Notes under the pieces: model-generated
Databases searched by the model: none
What the model was told of the DNA's origin: nothing
What the model saw: only the letters and a program-made list of their open reading frames with translations
Translations under genes and position numbers: made by a program
Assembly: GCA_964345765.1 (NCBI GenBank)
Contig: CAYFSJ010000013.1
Coordinates: 1 to 33,346 of the forward strand
Reading direction: 5' to 3'
Length of the DNA: 33,346 nt
From: DUUI01 sp964345765
Lineage (GTDB): Bacteria > Bacillota_I > Bacilli_A > Erysipelotrichales > Erysipelotrichaceae
In this document: positions 9,485-16,631 of the stretch, in pieces
Numbering within the stretch: the stretch's first letter is position 1
Layout of the letters: each line of letters opens with the position of its first letter

Positions 9485-10539
9485 AATTAATCCACTCCAT
9501 GTATATCTCTTCTTTTAGAGACTATCAAGAGTATCTACTAAAAAATGCTAATGAAGGTGATTTAGTTTTTATCTGCTTTCATTTAGAAGAAGAGTATCAC
9601 CAAATGGAAAATTATCGCCAAGAAGCCAAAGCCATGACCTCCTGGCTTAAAGATAATGGTTTTATTATCTTGGCAGATGTAGCTGGTCGAACCTTAGAAT
9701 ATTTTGGTAACGATGATTTATTTGACATCGCAAAAGAGTACCAACTTGATATTATTCGGATTGATTATGGAATTGATCCTCAACTGATTATTGATAATGT
9801 TGATAAGCAACGCATTGGACTCAATGCTTCGGCCTATGAAGCGTCCTATGATCCTTATGTTAGAGAAGATATGGTGGCAACGCATAATTATTATCCTAGA
9901 CCTGAAACTGGTCTTGAGATTGAAGATTTAATTAGAACAGCGAAACATATGAAAAATGCGCCAGTTGAAGTCTATTCTTTTATTGCTGGGGAAAATCAAA
10001 AACGCTCACCAATCTATGAAGGACTGTGTACCATCGAATCTCATCGATATCTTAAGCCTTATGTTGGGTTTGTTGAGTTAATTAAACGAGGTCAACAAGA
10101 TGGAGTGATTGTTGGTGACTTAAGTTTAACTCAACCTCAACTTGATTTAATTCATCGTTATATTGAAGAGGGTGTTGTATTATTACCATCAAAACTAAAT
10201 CCAGGTTACCAGCATTATTATGATAAGGTGTTAACTTTAAGAAGTGATTCGCCTAAGAAATTATTTAGAATTGTTGAATCACGAGAATATGCTTCCAGTG
10301 GTGAAAAAATAAAACCAGACAATCAAATCAAACGAATTAAAGGCTCAATAACGATTGATAATGAAAAATACGATCGTTATTCAGGAGAAGTTCAATTAAT
10401 CAGAGAAGATTTACCTCAAGATGAGCGAGTTAATGTCATGGGTCAGGTCCATTTGGATTATATCCGACTAATTGATGCTCTTGATCCTTTAGATAGGATT
10501 ATGTTTATACCAGATGATAACTTTACCAAAGAAGCTTAA
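9481..10539 (+). CDS. MupG/DUF871 family TIM-barrel glycosidase
   Basis: This 352-residue protein belongs to DUF871, the family of the staphylococcal 6-phospho-N-acetylmuramidase MupG. Diagnostic pieces are LVFICFHLEEE near the N-terminus, HNYYPRPETGLEIEDL about residue 136, IAGENQ followed by SPIYEGLCTIESHR about residues 167-187, and the C-terminal small domain with GEVQLIREDLPQDERVNVMG. MupG splits MurNAc-6P-GlcNAc made by a PTS; here no PTS, murQ or murP is present, so another glycoside may be the substrate. The start ATG shares four bases (ATGA) with the stop of the GH13 gene, so it is firmly part of this operon. Family assignment is confident; substrate is not. Confidence 0.85.
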   Translation: MKLIHSMYISSFRDYQEYLLKNANEGDLVFICFHLEEEYHQMENYRQEAKAMTSWLKDNGFIILADVAGRTLEYFGNDDLFDIAKEYQLDIIRIDYGIDPQLIIDNVDKQRIGLNASAYEASYDPYVREDMVATHNYYPRPETGLEIEDLIRTAKHMKNAPVEVYSFIAGENQKRSPIYEGLCTIESHRYLKPYVGFVELIKRGQQDGVIVGDLSLTQPQLDLIHRYIEEGVVLLPSKLNPGYQHYYDKVLTLRSDSPKKLFRIVESREYASSGEKIKPDNQIKRIKGSITIDNEKYDRYSGEVQLIREDLPQDERVNVMGQVHLDYIRLIDALDPLDRIMFIPDDNFTKEA

Positions 10540-11235
10540 AGCCAAACATCAAGTACTAAAACAAGTCAACCTAGAATTAATTAAAGTGGCTGATGTTTTT
10601 AGTGAACCTCAATTAAATCAACAGCTGAAACAATTGACCAGTGATTTTCCTTTAATGCGACGAACACTTGTCGACTATGGATATTTAAGTCGAGATAATG
10701 CGGGCGTTAAGTATCAAGTTAATCCAATATATACTACAAGAGTTGCTGCAAGGGACGACCTTGATGAATTTTAGAATTAATTAAGGATGTAGTAAAACAG
10801 TTAAATGAAAAAGACATCCCAATCTGGGATGACAATTATCCTAGTCAATTTATTTTGGAAGAGATTCAACAGAATCGATTAGTTATAATGAGTGAATTTG
10901 ATGAAATTATCTCATGTTTTTCGTTCAAACCATTTAATCGAGGAGCCGATAAAGTAAGTTGACCATATCTAGAGGCTAAAGCACTTTATTTGGATAAGTT
11001 TTGTGTAAAAGTATCTCATCAACAAAAAGGACTTGGCGAAAAAACCATCGCCATGCCATTAGACATGACCAAACAATTAGGATATGAGACACTAAGACTG
11101 TATGTGGTCGATTTTAATCTTCCTTCTTTAAAGTTTTATGAACAATTAGATTTCATTAAAGCCAAAGGTGTCTTTATTGATCAGGTAGATGTTCGGATTT
11201 TAAAAGAAATTGGATTTGAAAAAGCCTGTCAGTGA
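10514..11235 (+). pseudogene. Broken DUF2087-GNAT acetyltransferase gene
   Basis: The first part (10514-10771) encodes a DUF2087-like segment: LPKKLKAKHQVLKQV, then LMRRTLVDYGYLSRDNAG, then the beginning of a GNAT domain (TRVAARDDLDEF). Reading then stops at TAG 10772-10774. In the -1 frame the GNAT domain continues (ELIKDVVKQLNEKDIPIW), so restoring one T to the TTTT run at 10769-10772 would give an unbroken DEF-L-ELIKD join. A second lesion, TGA at 10960-10962, falls where a Trp is expected in the context DKVS-x-PYLEAKALYLDKFCV. After it the acetyl-CoA loop (HQQKGLGEKT) and the C-terminal YEQLDFIKAKG segment are intact to the stop at 11233. A TTG-initiated ORF at 10990 is only the tail of this gene. 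It starts 26 bases inside mupG, so it was the last gene of the sugar operon. Confidence 0.75.
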
Positions 11236-11249
11236 CAAGGCTTTTTTCT
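11221..11249 (+). terminator. Bidirectional terminator
   Basis: AAAGCCT-GTC (11221-11230) pairs with GAC-(A)-AGGCTTT (11234-11244) around AGT, with one bulged A, then a T-run on the plus strand. On the minus strand five T follow (complement of A 11219-11223). It separates the decayed acetyltransferase gene from the convergent flavin reductase gene. Confidence 0.7.
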
Positions 11250-11830
11250 TATATGATTTTCGCTAATTGTTGGGCTTCAAGAATGGCTTGATTCAGTGAT
11301 TGTTGTGAATCAAAATCAATAACATCCATCCCATCGGCTGCAATACTATGAAAATGATTGATGCCAAAGAAAACAGAGAGTGCTTTTAGATGTGGTAAGG
11401 CTTGTTCCAATGGATCATTGGTGTAAAAGCCTCCCCGAGTTGTTAAGTAAAATAAGTTCTTAGCCTTACAGATTCCTTTTAATCCATCTGCCGTTGATTT
11501 GAAAGTAATTGTATCCACACTAACATTTTCAATATAGATTTTAAGTAGGGCAGGAAAACTTAAATCCCAAAATGGAGCAGCAATAATTATTTCATCGGCT
11601 TGTGAAAACTGATGGGCTAAGTCAAAGCGTGGATGGTCTAATTTCTTATTTAATAACAGTTCTTCTCTTTCAAAAAAGAAGTCATTGACTAAAGGTTGAA
11701 GATTGAGTTGGCTTAATTTTAAGTGGATTAATTCAATCTCTGTGTCAATCGCTTCAATAAAAGCAGTGGCCAATCGTTTGGTTCTTGATTGTTCTCTCAT
11801 AGTACAATCGATGTATAGGACTTTTTTCAT
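11249..11830 (-). CDS. FMN-dependent NAD(P)H oxidoreductase, azoreductase-like
   Basis: This 193-residue flavodoxin-fold protein resembles the AzoR/NAD(P)H dehydrogenase (quinone) group. The N-terminal VLYIDCTMREQSRTKRLA has the phosphate-binding Ser-containing loop of the fold. The segment APFWDLSFPALLKIYIENV corresponds to the FMN-binding strand that in AzoR reads MPMYNFxxP-LKxWID, and LTTRGG near residue 130 is the next FMN contact. It probably uses FMN and a reduced nicotinamide to reduce quinones or other two-electron acceptors; azo dyes are a laboratory substrate. Its start shares ATGA with the stop of the nucleoside phosphorylase gene upstream, so the two are co-transcribed from the promoter at 12605-12633. 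Why a reductase is paired with a phosphorylase is unclear. Confidence 0.8.
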   Translation of the reverse strand: MKKVLYIDCTMREQSRTKRLATAFIEAIDTEIELIHLKLSQLNLQPLVNDFFFEREELLLNKKLDHPRFDLAHQFSQADEIIIAAPFWDLSFPALLKIYIENVSVDTITFKSTADGLKGICKAKNLFYLTTRGGFYTNDPLEQALPHLKALSVFFGINHFHSIAADGMDVIDFDSQQSLNQAILEAQQLAKII

Positions 11831-12564
11831 CGGCTTTGTTCCAGTCTAACAAAGGCTTCTAATGCCACTAAAATCTCCCGTTTTTCACCTTCATATGCCA
11901 TGTCTTGGCCATCGACATAATTTGAAATAGACTCTGCTGTATCTTGTCCATAGACAACCACATTATTGAGGATAGAGGCACAACGACAACCTCTTAATCG
12001 TCCAATGGTTAATAGAGCAGATGTTTCTAAGTCAGCCCCTAAAACACCTTTATTTGACCAGTATTCTTCAATCACTTGATTGTCATCGATATAGAAACTT
12101 TCATGACTATGGACAATGCCTAAATGATAGGCAACATCTAAAGATTGACTTGCCTCAATAATATATCTTAATAACGTAGAATCTGGAGTAGCAGGATATA
12201 TTTCTTCGACATATGCCTTAGAGGCACCATCATCTCGAATGGCTCCTTCAGCAATCACTAAATCCCCAATTTGGATTTGCTTTTGAAGGGCTCCACAAGA
12301 ACCAATGCGGATGAGATTGGTCACACCAATATTCTTTAATTCTTCAACCGCAATCCCAACAGAGCTACCACCCATGCCCGTTGACATGGCTAAGATAGGG
12401 ATTCCTTGATAGGTTCCGATGATAGAGCGATACTCACGATTATAAGCTAACTCTTTAACATCATCCAAATATTGTTTAATGTGATCAAGACGTTTTGGAT
12501 CACCAGGTAGTAGGCAATAGCTTGTGTTGACACTTGAGTCAAGGGCGATATGTGCTTGTTTCAT
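11827..12564 (-). CDS. Nucleoside phosphorylase, uridine phosphorylase family
   Basis: This 245-residue protein belongs to the PNP/UDP phosphorylase superfamily, and the motifs point to the uridine phosphorylase branch: LLPGDPKRLDHI (phosphate/ribose site) at about residues 20-31, STGMGGSSVGIA, RIGSCGALQ, and GDLVIAEGAIRDDGAS. It would cleave uridine or a related nucleoside with phosphate to give the base and ribose-1-phosphate. The start is taken as ATG at 12564; GTG two codons earlier (12570) is possible, and the purine-rich leader AGAAAGAAG serves either. It is divergent from the nucleoside ABC transporter operon and shares its control region, which supports a role in nucleoside salvage. 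It forms a two-gene operon with the flavin reductase. Base preference (uridine versus purine) is not certain. Confidence 0.85.
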   Translation of the reverse strand: MKQAHIALDSSVNTSYCLLPGDPKRLDHIKQYLDDVKELAYNREYRSIIGTYQGIPILAMSTGMGGSSVGIAVEELKNIGVTNLIRIGSCGALQKQIQIGDLVIAEGAIRDDGASKAYVEEIYPATPDSTLLRYIIEASQSLDVAYHLGIVHSHESFYIDDNQVIEEYWSNKGVLGADLETSALLTIGRLRGCRCASILNNVVVYGQDTAESISNYVDGQDMAYEGEKREILVALEAFVRLEQSR

Positions 12565-12593
12565 ACTCACTTCTTTCTAGGCAAAACTTGCCG

Positions 12594-12603
12594 AACTTAA
12601 GTT
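12594..12603. promoter_or_regulatory. Perfect 10-bp palindrome at the phosphorylase start site
   Basis: AACTTAAGTT is self-complementary and lies immediately after the -10 box of the minus-strand promoter, where transcription should begin. It is a candidate operator; no regulator gene is present in the window to match it. Confidence 0.35.
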
Positions 12604-12604
12604 T

Positions 12605-12633
12605 AGATTAATCACAAAAGCGTTAATTGTCAA
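12605..12633 (-). promoter_or_regulatory. Sigma-A promoter of the phosphorylase-reductase operon
   Basis: On the minus strand TTGACA (complement of 12628-12633) and TAATCT (complement of 12605-12610) are separated by exactly 17 bases. The -35 box is a perfect match. Confidence 0.75.
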
Positions 12634-12658
12634 ATATGAAATATTGTTTCTAAATAGA

Positions 12659-12687
12659 TTGAAACATCTATTGATTTCAATTATAAT
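12659..12687 (+). promoter_or_regulatory. Sigma-A promoter of the nucleoside transport operon
   Basis: TTGAAA (12659-12664) and perfect TATAAT (12682-12687) are separated by 17 bases, 44 bases before the lipoprotein start. It is divergent from the phosphorylase promoter, with 25 bases between the two -35 boxes. Confidence 0.8.
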
Positions 12688-12695
12688 AAGAACAA

Positions 12696-12710
12696 GGAAA
12701 AGCGCTTACA
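12696..12710 (+). promoter_or_regulatory. Possible catabolite-responsive (cre-like) element
   Basis: GGAAAAGCGCTTACA lies just after the expected start point. Its right half (AAAGCGCTTxCA) fits the CcpA cre pattern, but the left half lacks the usual TG. The position would suit roadblock or initiation control. This is a weak call. Confidence 0.3.
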
Positions 12711-12730
12711 AATGCGCAAGGAGGAAGATA

Positions 12731-13876
12731 ATGAAAAAATTATTCAAAGCACTGTTAGCTCTGCTACTTGTGTTTGCTTTAGTGGCATGTGCTGCAGATG
12801 ACAAACCAGAACCAACTGATCCTGATACAACTGAAAATGGAGATCAAGAACCTTCGGGTGAAGCTTATAATGTTGCTTATTTAATTAATGGTAACTTAGG
12901 CGATAAATCATTCTTTGATTCAGCCGCTGAAGGGCTCAATACCCTTGAAAGTGATGGAAGAATTACACTTAGAACCATCGAAATGGGTGGAACTGATTCT
13001 GATAAACCAAAATGGTTATCAACACTCTATGAAGTGACCGAATCTCAAGAGTACGATGTGATTATTGTTGGTACATTCCAAATGCCAGACTTCTTAAAAG
13101 AGGTGGCTGATGCGAACCCTGATCAAAAATACATTATTTTTGATGATAACACTTATGCGGGCCAAAATGACAATGTCCTTAACTTAATGTATAAACAAAA
13201 TGAATTAGGCTATGTCGTGGGTGTCTTAGCAGGAAGTATCACAACAGATACCAATGTAGCTCATATTAACGAAGAGTCAGTCATTGGATTTGTTGGTGGT
13301 GTTGACTCACCAGTTATTAATGACTTCTTAATTGGATATATTGAAGGTGCTAAATCTGTTAATCCTGACATTAAGGTAGATACACGTTATACCAATGACT
13401 ATGTTGATACAGCTAATGCGAAAGAATATGGTCTATCAATGATGAACGACCAAAATGTTGACGTGATTTGGGGTGTTGCTGGTAATGCTGGTAATGGTGC
13501 TGCAGAAGCAATCCTTGAAAATGAACAAGCATGGTTTATTGGTGTAGACTCTGACCAAGAAGCAACATTCTCTTCAGAATTAGCTGCCATTACATTAACA
13601 TCTGGTTTAAAGAATATAGGTAACTCACTCATTTGGGTCTTTGATGAATTAGATCAAGGCAATGAGCACTGGGGAACTGAAATTTCATTAGGACTTGTTG
13701 ATGGTGGTGTTGGTCTAGTTACAGATAAGAACTATGACGCCAACGTTTCTGATGAAATTAAAGCGGTTGTCGAAGAAGCAATTAGCGAAATCCAAGCTGG
13801 AAATATTAAAGTTCCAACAGCTATTGGACCTGACGCAGTTGATGTGCCTTCAATCCGTGATGAAGTTAGACCTTAA
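12731..13876 (+). CDS. BMP-family nucleoside-binding lipoprotein
   Basis: This 381-residue protein begins with a lipoprotein signal peptide: KKLFKALLALLLVFALVAC with the lipid-anchored Cys at residue 20, then an acidic, Pro/Thr-rich linker. The mature part is a BMP/Med/PnrA periplasmic-binding-type fold, with NVAYLINGNLGDKSFFDSA, VIGFVGGVDSPVINDFLIGY and DVIWGVAGNAGNGAAEA in the expected positions. Such proteins hand purine and pyrimidine nucleosides to an ABC importer; the ATPase and two permeases follow directly. I chose ATG 12731, preceded by AAGGAGGAA, because it opens the signal peptide; the frame extends upstream to 12644 through the promoter. A hairpin after the gene probably keeps its expression above that of the membrane components. 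Confidence 0.93.
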   Translation: MKKLFKALLALLLVFALVACAADDKPEPTDPDTTENGDQEPSGEAYNVAYLINGNLGDKSFFDSAAEGLNTLESDGRITLRTIEMGGTDSDKPKWLSTLYEVTESQEYDVIIVGTFQMPDFLKEVADANPDQKYIIFDDNTYAGQNDNVLNLMYKQNELGYVVGVLAGSITTDTNVAHINEESVIGFVGGVDSPVINDFLIGYIEGAKSVNPDIKVDTRYTNDYVDTANAKEYGLSMMNDQNVDVIWGVAGNAGNGAAEAILENEQAWFIGVDSDQEATFSSELAAITLTSGLKNIGNSLIWVFDELDQGNEHWGTEISLGLVDGGVGLVTDKNYDANVSDEIKAVVEEAISEIQAGNIKVPTAIGPDAVDVPSIRDEVRP

Positions 13877-13899
13877 TCGTTAAAATTATGCTCTAAAAC

Positions 13900-13928
13900 A
13901 AACATGGAGGCCACTGGTCTCCATGTTT
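13900..13928 (+). terminator. Strong intercistronic hairpin (partial terminator or mRNA stabiliser)
   Basis: AAACATGGAG (13900-13909) pairs perfectly with CTCCATGTTT (13919-13928), and pairing can extend inward to a 3-base loop. The tail ATTAAG has few T, so it is likely a processing or stability element between the binding-protein gene and the ATPase gene rather than a full stop. Confidence 0.65.
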
Positions 13929-13953
13929 ATTAAGCAAGCAAGAAAGGATCACT

Positions 13954-15516
13954 ATGAATGAACAATTAGCCGTAGTCATGAAAAACATTACCAAAGTATA
14001 TGGGAATGGAGTCATGGCCAATAAAAATGTGAATTTTGAAGTGCGAAAAGGTGAGATTCATGCCTTGATGGGTGAAAATGGGGCTGGTAAATCAACCTTG
14101 GTAAAAATGCTCTTTGGGATGGAACAACCAACTGAAGGAGAAATCATCATCAATGGCGAGCCAGTCGTTTTATCATCGCCTCAAGTCGCAATTTCGAAAG
14201 GAATAGGGATGGTGCACCAACACTTTATGTTAGTGCCTAGTCTTACGGTGGCTGAAAATATTGTCTTAGGCATGGTCCCAACCAAGTCCAAAGCCTTTAT
14301 CGATTTTAAAAAAGCTGTTGAAATTACCAAGAAATATTCAGAAAAATATAATCTTGCTGTTGACCCATTGGCTAAAGTGGTTGATATTCCTGTTGGTATG
14401 AAACAGAAAGTTGAGATTTTAAAAGCACTTGTTCGTGGTGCGAAAATCTTAATTTTAGATGAGCCAACCGCCGTGTTAACGACCCAAGAAACAAGAGAAC
14501 TGTTCTCTGAATTAGTTGAACTGAAGAAACAAGGCTTTACCATTATCTTTATCTCTCATAAACTCAATGAGATAATGGCTATTACTGATCGAATGACAAT
14601 CCTTAGAGGTGGACGCTCAGTAGGGGTCCATGAAACAAAAGATACATCCCCTGAAATTATTTCACGTTTAATGGTTGGAAGAGATGTTATCTTAAAAGTA
14701 GAAAAAGATGAAGCACAACCTCAAGAAATCGTTTTAAATGTCAAAGATTTAAACTATGTCAATGATTGGGGTAAAAAGATGTTAGATAATGTGTCCTTAG
14801 CAGTGAGAAAAGGTGAAATCCTAGGTGTCGCAGGAGTTGAAGGTAATGGTCAAAAAGAACTGGTCGATGCTTTATTTGGCTTTATTCAAGTCGATTCAGG
14901 AGAGATTTTGCTCAATCAAGAATCGATCGTAAATCTGAATCAAGGACAATTAAGAGAGAAACATATTTCATTAGTTCCAGAAGACCGAATGTTATATGGT
15001 ATCTCAGCCGATGCTTCCATTAAAGAAAACATTCTTTCAGATCGAAGCGGTGATCCTAAATATAATAAGGGTCCATTATTTGATTTAAGTGCCATTGAAC
15101 AAGACACTAAACAACTTGTTAAAGATTATCGTATCTTATCTAGCTCCATTGAACAACCCGTGGGGATGTTATCTGGAGGGAACATTCAAAAAGTCGTTGT
15201 TGCTAGAGAGTTCTCCAATAATCCACAATTGATTATTGCTGATCAACCAACTCGAGGCATCGATGTAGGGGCTACTGAATTTATCCGCAAAAAATTAGTT
15301 GAATTATCACGAAGTGGAATTGGTGTGTTATTAGTCTCAGCTGATTTAAATGAGGTCATCGAATTATCCGATAGTTTAATTGTGATGAGCGGTGGTCAAA
15401 TTGTGGCCTATTTTGAAGATACAAACAATTTATCCGATGAAGAAATGGGACGCTTTATGCTAGGTCTACAGAAACAAGAGCCACAACAAATTAGGAGGGT
15501 CACTCATGAATCGTAA
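13954..15516 (+). CDS. Nucleoside ABC transporter ATP-binding protein (two ATPase domains)
   Basis: This 520-residue protein has two ABC domains in tandem, as in YufO/NupA and sugar ATPases of the RbsA type. Domain 1 has Walker A GENGAGKST (residues 40-48), the Q-loop HQHFMLVPSLTVAENI, a degenerate signature (PVGMKQKVEI) and Walker B ILILDEPTAVL. Domain 2 has a degenerate Walker A (GVEGNGQKE), an intact LSGGNIQKVVVAREF signature and Walker B-like IIADQPTRGIDVG. One competent and one degenerate site is normal for this family. It drives uptake of the nucleoside captured by the upstream lipoprotein through the two permeases that follow. A GAAAGGA site precedes ATG 13954. Its 3' end overlaps the next gene by 11 bases. 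Confidence 0.95.
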   Translation: MNEQLAVVMKNITKVYGNGVMANKNVNFEVRKGEIHALMGENGAGKSTLVKMLFGMEQPTEGEIIINGEPVVLSSPQVAISKGIGMVHQHFMLVPSLTVAENIVLGMVPTKSKAFIDFKKAVEITKKYSEKYNLAVDPLAKVVDIPVGMKQKVEILKALVRGAKILILDEPTAVLTTQETRELFSELVELKKQGFTIIFISHKLNEIMAITDRMTILRGGRSVGVHETKDTSPEIISRLMVGRDVILKVEKDEAQPQEIVLNVKDLNYVNDWGKKMLDNVSLAVRKGEILGVAGVEGNGQKELVDALFGFIQVDSGEILLNQESIVNLNQGQLREKHISLVPEDRMLYGISADASIKENILSDRSGDPKYNKGPLFDLSAIEQDTKQLVKDYRILSSSIEQPVGMLSGGNIQKVVVAREFSNNPQLIIADQPTRGIDVGATEFIRKKLVELSRSGIGVLLVSADLNEVIELSDSLIVMSGGQIVAYFEDTNNLSDEEMGRFMLGLQKQEPQQIRRVTHES

Positions 15517-16630
15517 ACGAGAACTTAAATTTAACTTTGCGCGGGCATTAGCCGCCATCTTAATTGCGATTGGAGTTGCCACATTATTAATCTTTATTAG
15601 TGCTTCAGGCAATAACTTTGGTGACAAGCTATCAGAAACCATTGAAGCCTTGAAGGCTATGTTAATTCGTCCACTCTTTCGAGCCAATGGAACCTTTAAT
15701 ACCAAAGGTCTCTATGATATTTTAGCTCTTACAATCCCAATTATGTTTACTGGTTTGGCCACTGCCATTATGTTTTCGGCCAATCAATTTAACTTAGGGT
15801 CTGAGGGTGGAATTATGCTAGGGGCATTTGTGACAGCTTTAGCGGCCGCCTATCTACCACTGCCTCCAGTAATCTTACCAATTGCTGCTATTTTAATAGG
15901 GTCATTAATAACCATGCTTGTCTTAGCTTTAGTGGGTGTCTTTAAAGCGAAACTAGGGGTTAGTGAGATGGTTAATTCGCTCATGCTTAACTACATTATT
16001 ATGTATGTTATTAACTTCTTATTAAATACGTATTTAGCCGATAAATCTAAAGGTTTTGTTCAAACAGAAACAATTCAACCACATGCGGCTTTGCCACAAT
16101 TAGTGGGAGGTGGATCAAAACTTTCCATTGGATTTGTTATAGGATTAGTGATGGTTGTCTTAATGTCACTGTTTATGTTTAGAACACGTTGGGGATACAA
16201 TATTCGAATGATAGGAAAGAACCTTGCCTTCTCTAAATATTCAGGAATAAATGTTCCATTTTACATCGTTTTATCTCAAGCCATTGGTGGTTTCTTAGCT
16301 GGAATGGGTGGAGCTGTTGAGATGTTAGGTCGATACAATGCCTATGACTGGAAGTCACTGCCAGGTTATGGATGGACAGGAATCACGGTTGCGATATTAG
16401 CCGGGAATAATCCAAAGCTTGTTCCGTTTGCGGCCTTCTTTATTGCTTTCTTAGATAAGGGGACCGAACTCATGTCTACTTATTCCAATGTACCTGCTCA
16501 ATTAATTGACATTATTCAAGCCGTCATCTTCTTATTCTTTGCGGCCAATAACTTTTTATCACGCTATCGTCAAAAATTAGTGGTACAGAGTGCTCAAGAA
16601 GAGCTTGAATTATCAAAGGAGGGACAATAA
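15506..16630 (+). CDS. Nucleoside ABC transporter permease (YufP/NupB-like)
   Basis: This 374-residue integral membrane protein has one N-terminal hydrophobic helix (about 12-35), a long loop, and then about eight membrane segments. Characteristic BPD_transp_2 pieces are LTIPIMFTGLATAIMFSANQFNLGSEGG, where the NLGSEGG element is the coupling region, and SEMVNSLMLNYI. Near the C-terminus is GYGWTGITVAILAGNNP. It is the larger of the two permeases, as usual in nucleoside systems of this type. GGAGGG lies upstream of ATG 15506 within the end of the ATPase gene. It pairs with the next gene product to form the channel. Confidence 0.93.
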   Translation: MNRKRELKFNFARALAAILIAIGVATLLIFISASGNNFGDKLSETIEALKAMLIRPLFRANGTFNTKGLYDILALTIPIMFTGLATAIMFSANQFNLGSEGGIMLGAFVTALAAAYLPLPPVILPIAAILIGSLITMLVLALVGVFKAKLGVSEMVNSLMLNYIIMYVINFLLNTYLADKSKGFVQTETIQPHAALPQLVGGGSKLSIGFVIGLVMVVLMSLFMFRTRWGYNIRMIGKNLAFSKYSGINVPFYIVLSQAIGGFLAGMGGAVEMLGRYNAYDWKSLPGYGWTGITVAILAGNNPKLVPFAAFFIAFLDKGTELMSTYSNVPAQLIDIIQAVIFLFFAANNFLSRYRQKLVVQSAQEELELSKEGQ

Positions 16631-16631
16631 G

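Noticed and set aside
10763..10776. Programmed -1 frameshift joining the DUF2087 and GNAT parts.
   Set aside because: The site GAA TTT TAG does not form a proper X-XXY-YYZ slippery heptamer, and a TGA further down would still stop the protein.
10960..10962. TGA read as tryptophan, suggesting a Mycoplasma-type code.
   Set aside because: GH1, GH13, rimM, trmD, trmFO, padR and others end in TGA exactly where the next gene starts, and Trp is TGG throughout. A nonsense mutation is the simpler reading.
10990..11235. A separate short acetyltransferase gene starting at TTG.
   Set aside because: It lacks the N-terminal half of the GNAT fold, which is present just upstream in the same frame behind the TGA. 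It is the tail of the broken gene.
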